This document shows, in pieces, positions 15,191-16,667 of a stretch of 16,667 nt of DNA. Source of the DNA: an uncultured Holophagaceae bacterium (lineage in GTDB: Bacteria; Acidobacteriota; Holophagae; Holophagales; Holophagaceae); NCBI GenBank assembly GCA_903927605.1, contig CAIYNT010000104.1, positions 1 to 16,667 on the forward strand. Direction: 5' to 3'. The notes beneath the pieces were generated by a model, which worked only from the letters and a program-made list of their open reading frames with translations, ran no database searches and was not told where the DNA came from. The translations under genes were made by a program, and so were the position numbers. Within the stretch, counting starts at the first letter, position 1; every line of letters starts with the position of its first letter.

Positions 15191-16100
15191 GGGCGAAGTG
15201 GTCGAATCCAAGGTCCGGCAGGGCGCGCGTTCCATGTCCATCATAGACGAGCAGGGGCGCTGATCCGAGGTCCACGGCCCGGCCCACAGGGATGAGGCTC
15301 TGGCCGAGCCGCTGTTCCACTTCTGACTGGGGCAGGCTGGTGCCAAAGCAGCGGGCGTAATCTTCTCCTCCGCGCAGCGCGTCCTCACCCACGGCGGGGT
15401 CCACCAGGATGCTGAGCCCGGAAGCCTCCGCCAGATTGCGGAGATCGCGGCTGAGTCCATCCGAGAGATCCAGGCAGGCGTGGACTTCGGGCATGGCCGC
15501 CAGCCTCAACCCAAGGCCCAGGTTGGGCTTCGGATCGAGGTGGGCCTCTAGGTCAGGGTCGGGCTGAGCGGGGTCCCAGCGCTGTCCAGCCTGCAGCTTC
15601 CGCAGACCCCGCAGGCTCGCGCCGAGGCTCTGGTCCACATAGATCCGATCGCCGGATCTCAGGCCATCGCGCCTCAGCCAGCGGGCGGCGAAGCCGAAGG
15701 CCGTAAGGCCCAGGCCCAGGCCCGAGGAGCGGCCCACGGTGTCCCCGCCGAGCACCTGGACACCGGCCTGTCGGGAGGCCAGCGCCAAACTCTCCAGAAA
15801 AGTGTCGAGCCAGCCTGCCTCGATCTCCGGACCCAGGGCGAGGGTGAGGGTGAACCCGAAGGGCCGGGCCCCGGAGGCGTCCAGATCCGACAGGTTCACG
15901 GCCAGGAGTTTACGGGCCAGCAGGCCCGGCGGATGCCAGTCAAGGCGGAAGTGCTGGTCCGATTCCATGAGGTCCGTAGTGACCAGGAGTGTGTGTCCGG
16001 TGGGCGCAGAGGGCAGGGCGCCGCAATCGTCCAGGAGACTGCGGCCTCCGGGAAGCAGTTCCCGGATCCGGGCCAGCACTCCCAGCTCCTTCAGGCTCAC
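15183..16100 (-). CDS. thiL: Thiamine-monophosphate kinase
   Basis: A 305-residue ATP-dependent kinase of the PurM/ThiL fold that makes thiamine diphosphate from thiamine phosphate. The landmarks are the LLDDCGALP region, TTDLMESDQHF, NLSDLDASGARPFGF, VLGGDTVG, CLDLSDGLSRDL and GGEDYARCF, in the family order. The motifs are somewhat divergent (GEDYARCF for GEDYELLF, for example) but the metal-binding aspartates are kept. GTG at 16100 is chosen: AGGAG at 16106-16110 (minus strand) is 5 nt upstream, while the TTG at 16115 has none. That ribosome site lies inside the 19-bp repeat of the adjoining palindromic element. It heads the thiL-DUF2062-ybaB-recR run. Confidence 0.93.
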   Translation of the reverse strand: MSLKELGVLARIRELLPGGRSLLDDCGALPSAPTGHTLLVTTDLMESDQHFRLDWHPPGLLARKLLAVNLSDLDASGARPFGFTLTLALGPEIEAGWLDTFLESLALASRQAGVQVLGGDTVGRSSGLGLGLTAFGFAARWLRRDGLRSGDRIYVDQSLGASLRGLRKLQAGQRWDPAQPDPDLEAHLDPKPNLGLGLRLAAMPEVHACLDLSDGLSRDLRNLAEASGLSILVDPAVGEDALRGGEDYARCFGTSLPQSEVEQRLGQSLIPVGRAVDLGSAPLLVYDGHGTRALPDLGFDHFAHD

Positions 16101-16101
16101 A

Positions 16102-16373
16102 AGAGCTCCTAACAAAACCCCACATCGCCGCGCGGGGGGGGTGCCGGGCGAGCGAGGCGAGGAACGCGAGTCAAAGCGTAGCAGGGACTACGCGTGACGA
16201 GCGTGACGCGGCATCGCGACGCCCGCCACCCCCCGCCCGGAGGGATCAAGCCAGGTGGGCGCTCCGCGGCGTCAGGTCCCTTGAACAACGAACCACGTTG
16301 CCATGCGGGCCCTTCCTTGCGGTGCATCCCGCCTGGATTGATCGCGGCCTTGTCGGGTTTTGTTAGGAGCTCT
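16102..16373. repeat. 272-bp palindromic element with 19-bp terminal inverted repeats
   Basis: AGAGCTCCTAACAAAACCC (16102-16120) is repeated as its exact reverse complement at 16355-16373. Within are two more inverted-repeat sets. First, 16136-16150 pairs with 16220-16234 at 14 of 15 positions and encloses GCGTAG/CTACGC (16176-16181, 16188-16193) with GTCA/TGAC just outside it. Second, 16244-16258 pairs with 16329-16343 at 14 of 15 positions counting one G-T pair, enclosing GGTCCC/GGGCCC and CAACG/CGTTG. A single strand can therefore fold as a three-way junction with about 270 nt. No clear flanking target duplication was found, and the short reading frames through it look non-coding. It is GC-rich except the terminal arms. 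Confidence 0.85.
16106..16110 (-). promoter_or_regulatory. thiL ribosome-binding site inside an inverted-repeat arm
   Basis: AGGAG on the minus strand is 5 nt from the thiL GTG start and decides it. The five bases belong to the 19-bp arm at 16102-16120, which pairs perfectly with 16355-16373. In a transcript that runs through the whole element, the site would be buried in the closing stem. Confidence 0.6.
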
Positions 16374-16506
16374 AAGCGGACCTCCGTCACAAGTCCAGTC
16401 TCCCATGGCTCAGGAGGCGAGGCGATGCTTGGTCTCAGGAGGCGCCGATGCTAATTTGGTTGAGTACGCCCATGCCGGGCCCCAATTGAATCTCGAGGAG
16501 ACGACC
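16374..16506 (+). promoter_or_regulatory. Upstream region of the 4Fe-4S ferredoxin with a direct repeat
   Basis: The region between the palindromic element and the ferredoxin ATG. It contains two near-identical copies of a 19-21 bp sequence, at 16409-16429 and 16434-16452; each starts CTCAGGAGGCG and ends CGATGCT, and the first copy has two or three extra bases in the middle. A loose promoter candidate overlaps them: TTGGTC (16429-16434), 17 nt, TAATTT (16452-16457), each only about half consensus. GAGGAG (16495-16500) is the ribosome site for the gene at 16507. Confidence 0.4.
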
Positions 16507-16667
16507 ATGGCCATCACCAAAGTCTGGATCGAAGAAGGCTGCATCGTATGCAATGCCTGCGAGGCCGAGTGCCCCGAGGTGTTCAAAGTCACCGACACCA
16601 GCTGCAACGTCAACGGCTCCGTGCGCGAGGATGGCGTGGACAACGAGAACCGGGACGAACAGAGCCC
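16507..16667 (+). CDS. 4Fe-4S ferredoxin, 3' end outside the window
   Basis: Only 53 codons are visible. The protein begins MAITKVWIEEGCIVCNACEA; cysteines 12, 15, 18 and 22 follow C-x2-C-x2-C-x3-C with a proline after the last, the pattern of a single [4Fe-4S] cluster. A further Cys33 lies in TDTSCNVNG. The visible part reads on through NGSVREDGVDNENRDEQS without a stop, so the length is unknown. It should be a small soluble electron carrier. GAGGAG at 16495-16500 precedes the ATG by 6 nt. It is divergent from thiL across the palindromic element. Confidence 0.92.
   Translation, partial: MAITKVWIEEGCIVCNACEAECPEVFKVTDTSCNVNGSVREDGVDNENRDEQS

Noticed and set aside
16102..16373. Integron attC site, because the arms contain CCTAAC and GTTAGG
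   Set aside because: The core forms would be TCCTAAC and GTTAGGA, which break the RYYYAAC/GTTRRRY consensus at the outer base. The element is about twice the usual attC length, and no integrase or cassette is seen.
16101..16373. TPP riboswitch upstream of thiL
   Set aside because: The minus strand lacks the CUGAGA motif and the GAUC...UAAU...GCG core needed for a THI element.
15989..16390. Protein-coding frames on both strands through the palindromic element
   Set aside because: They follow the inverted repeats, are basic and proline-rich, have no ribosome sites and match no known fold; the inverted repeats explain the open frames.

Overview
The window is a 16.7-kb piece of a GC-rich bacterial chromosome with mostly housekeeping and nutrient genes, packed tightly into operons. 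No mobile-element gene, CRISPR array, rRNA or tRNA was recognised. Overall character (high GC, the amt-PII pair, and the short ferredoxin starting MAITKVWIEEGC at the right edge) suggests an anaerobic or facultative Acidobacteriota of the Holophagae (Geothrix/Holophaga-like). This is an inference from memory of similar proteins, not a database result.

Layout. 1-1196 (minus): a 3-hydroxyacyl-CoA dehydrogenase family gene, then a 50-residue membrane protein coupled to it by an ATGA overlap, then a small zinc-ribbon protein cut by the window edge. 1341-5558 (plus): a PP2C-type Ser/Thr phosphatase, two adjacent genes that look like a split RdgC recombination protein, a secreted LysM-like/Amidase_3 cell-wall amidase, and a small lipoprotein. 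The first four overlap or nearly touch, so they are probably one operon. 5643-6899 (plus): purE, a mog-type molybdopterin adenylyltransferase and a coupled 71-residue protein. 6903-7640 (minus): an integral membrane protein, divergent from algH (7684-8196, plus). 8326-10002 (plus): an ammonium transporter and its PII regulator, behind an AT-rich promoter region. 10061-11810 (plus): a DNA photolyase and a 2Fe-2S ferredoxin, ending in a strong two-way terminator. 11909-13348 (minus): a secreted parallel beta-helix protein with a good sigma-70 promoter and a structured leader of about 160 nt. 13582-16100 (minus): thiL, a DUF2062 membrane protein, ybaB and recR. 16507-end (plus): a 4Fe-4S ferredoxin, cut by the window edge.

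The most unusual feature is a 272-bp non-coding element at 16102-16373 between thiL and the last ferredoxin. It is bounded by a perfect 19-bp inverted repeat and holds two further long imperfect hairpins, so one strand could fold as a three-way junction. Its left arm contains the thiL ribosome-binding site. It could be a dispersed palindromic repeat, a MITE-like element or a structured leader RNA; one sequence cannot decide. Other points of interest are the split RdgC, a PII protein without the T-loop tyrosine, a hydroxyacyl-CoA dehydrogenase homologue lacking two active-site asparagines, and the beta-helix gene leader.
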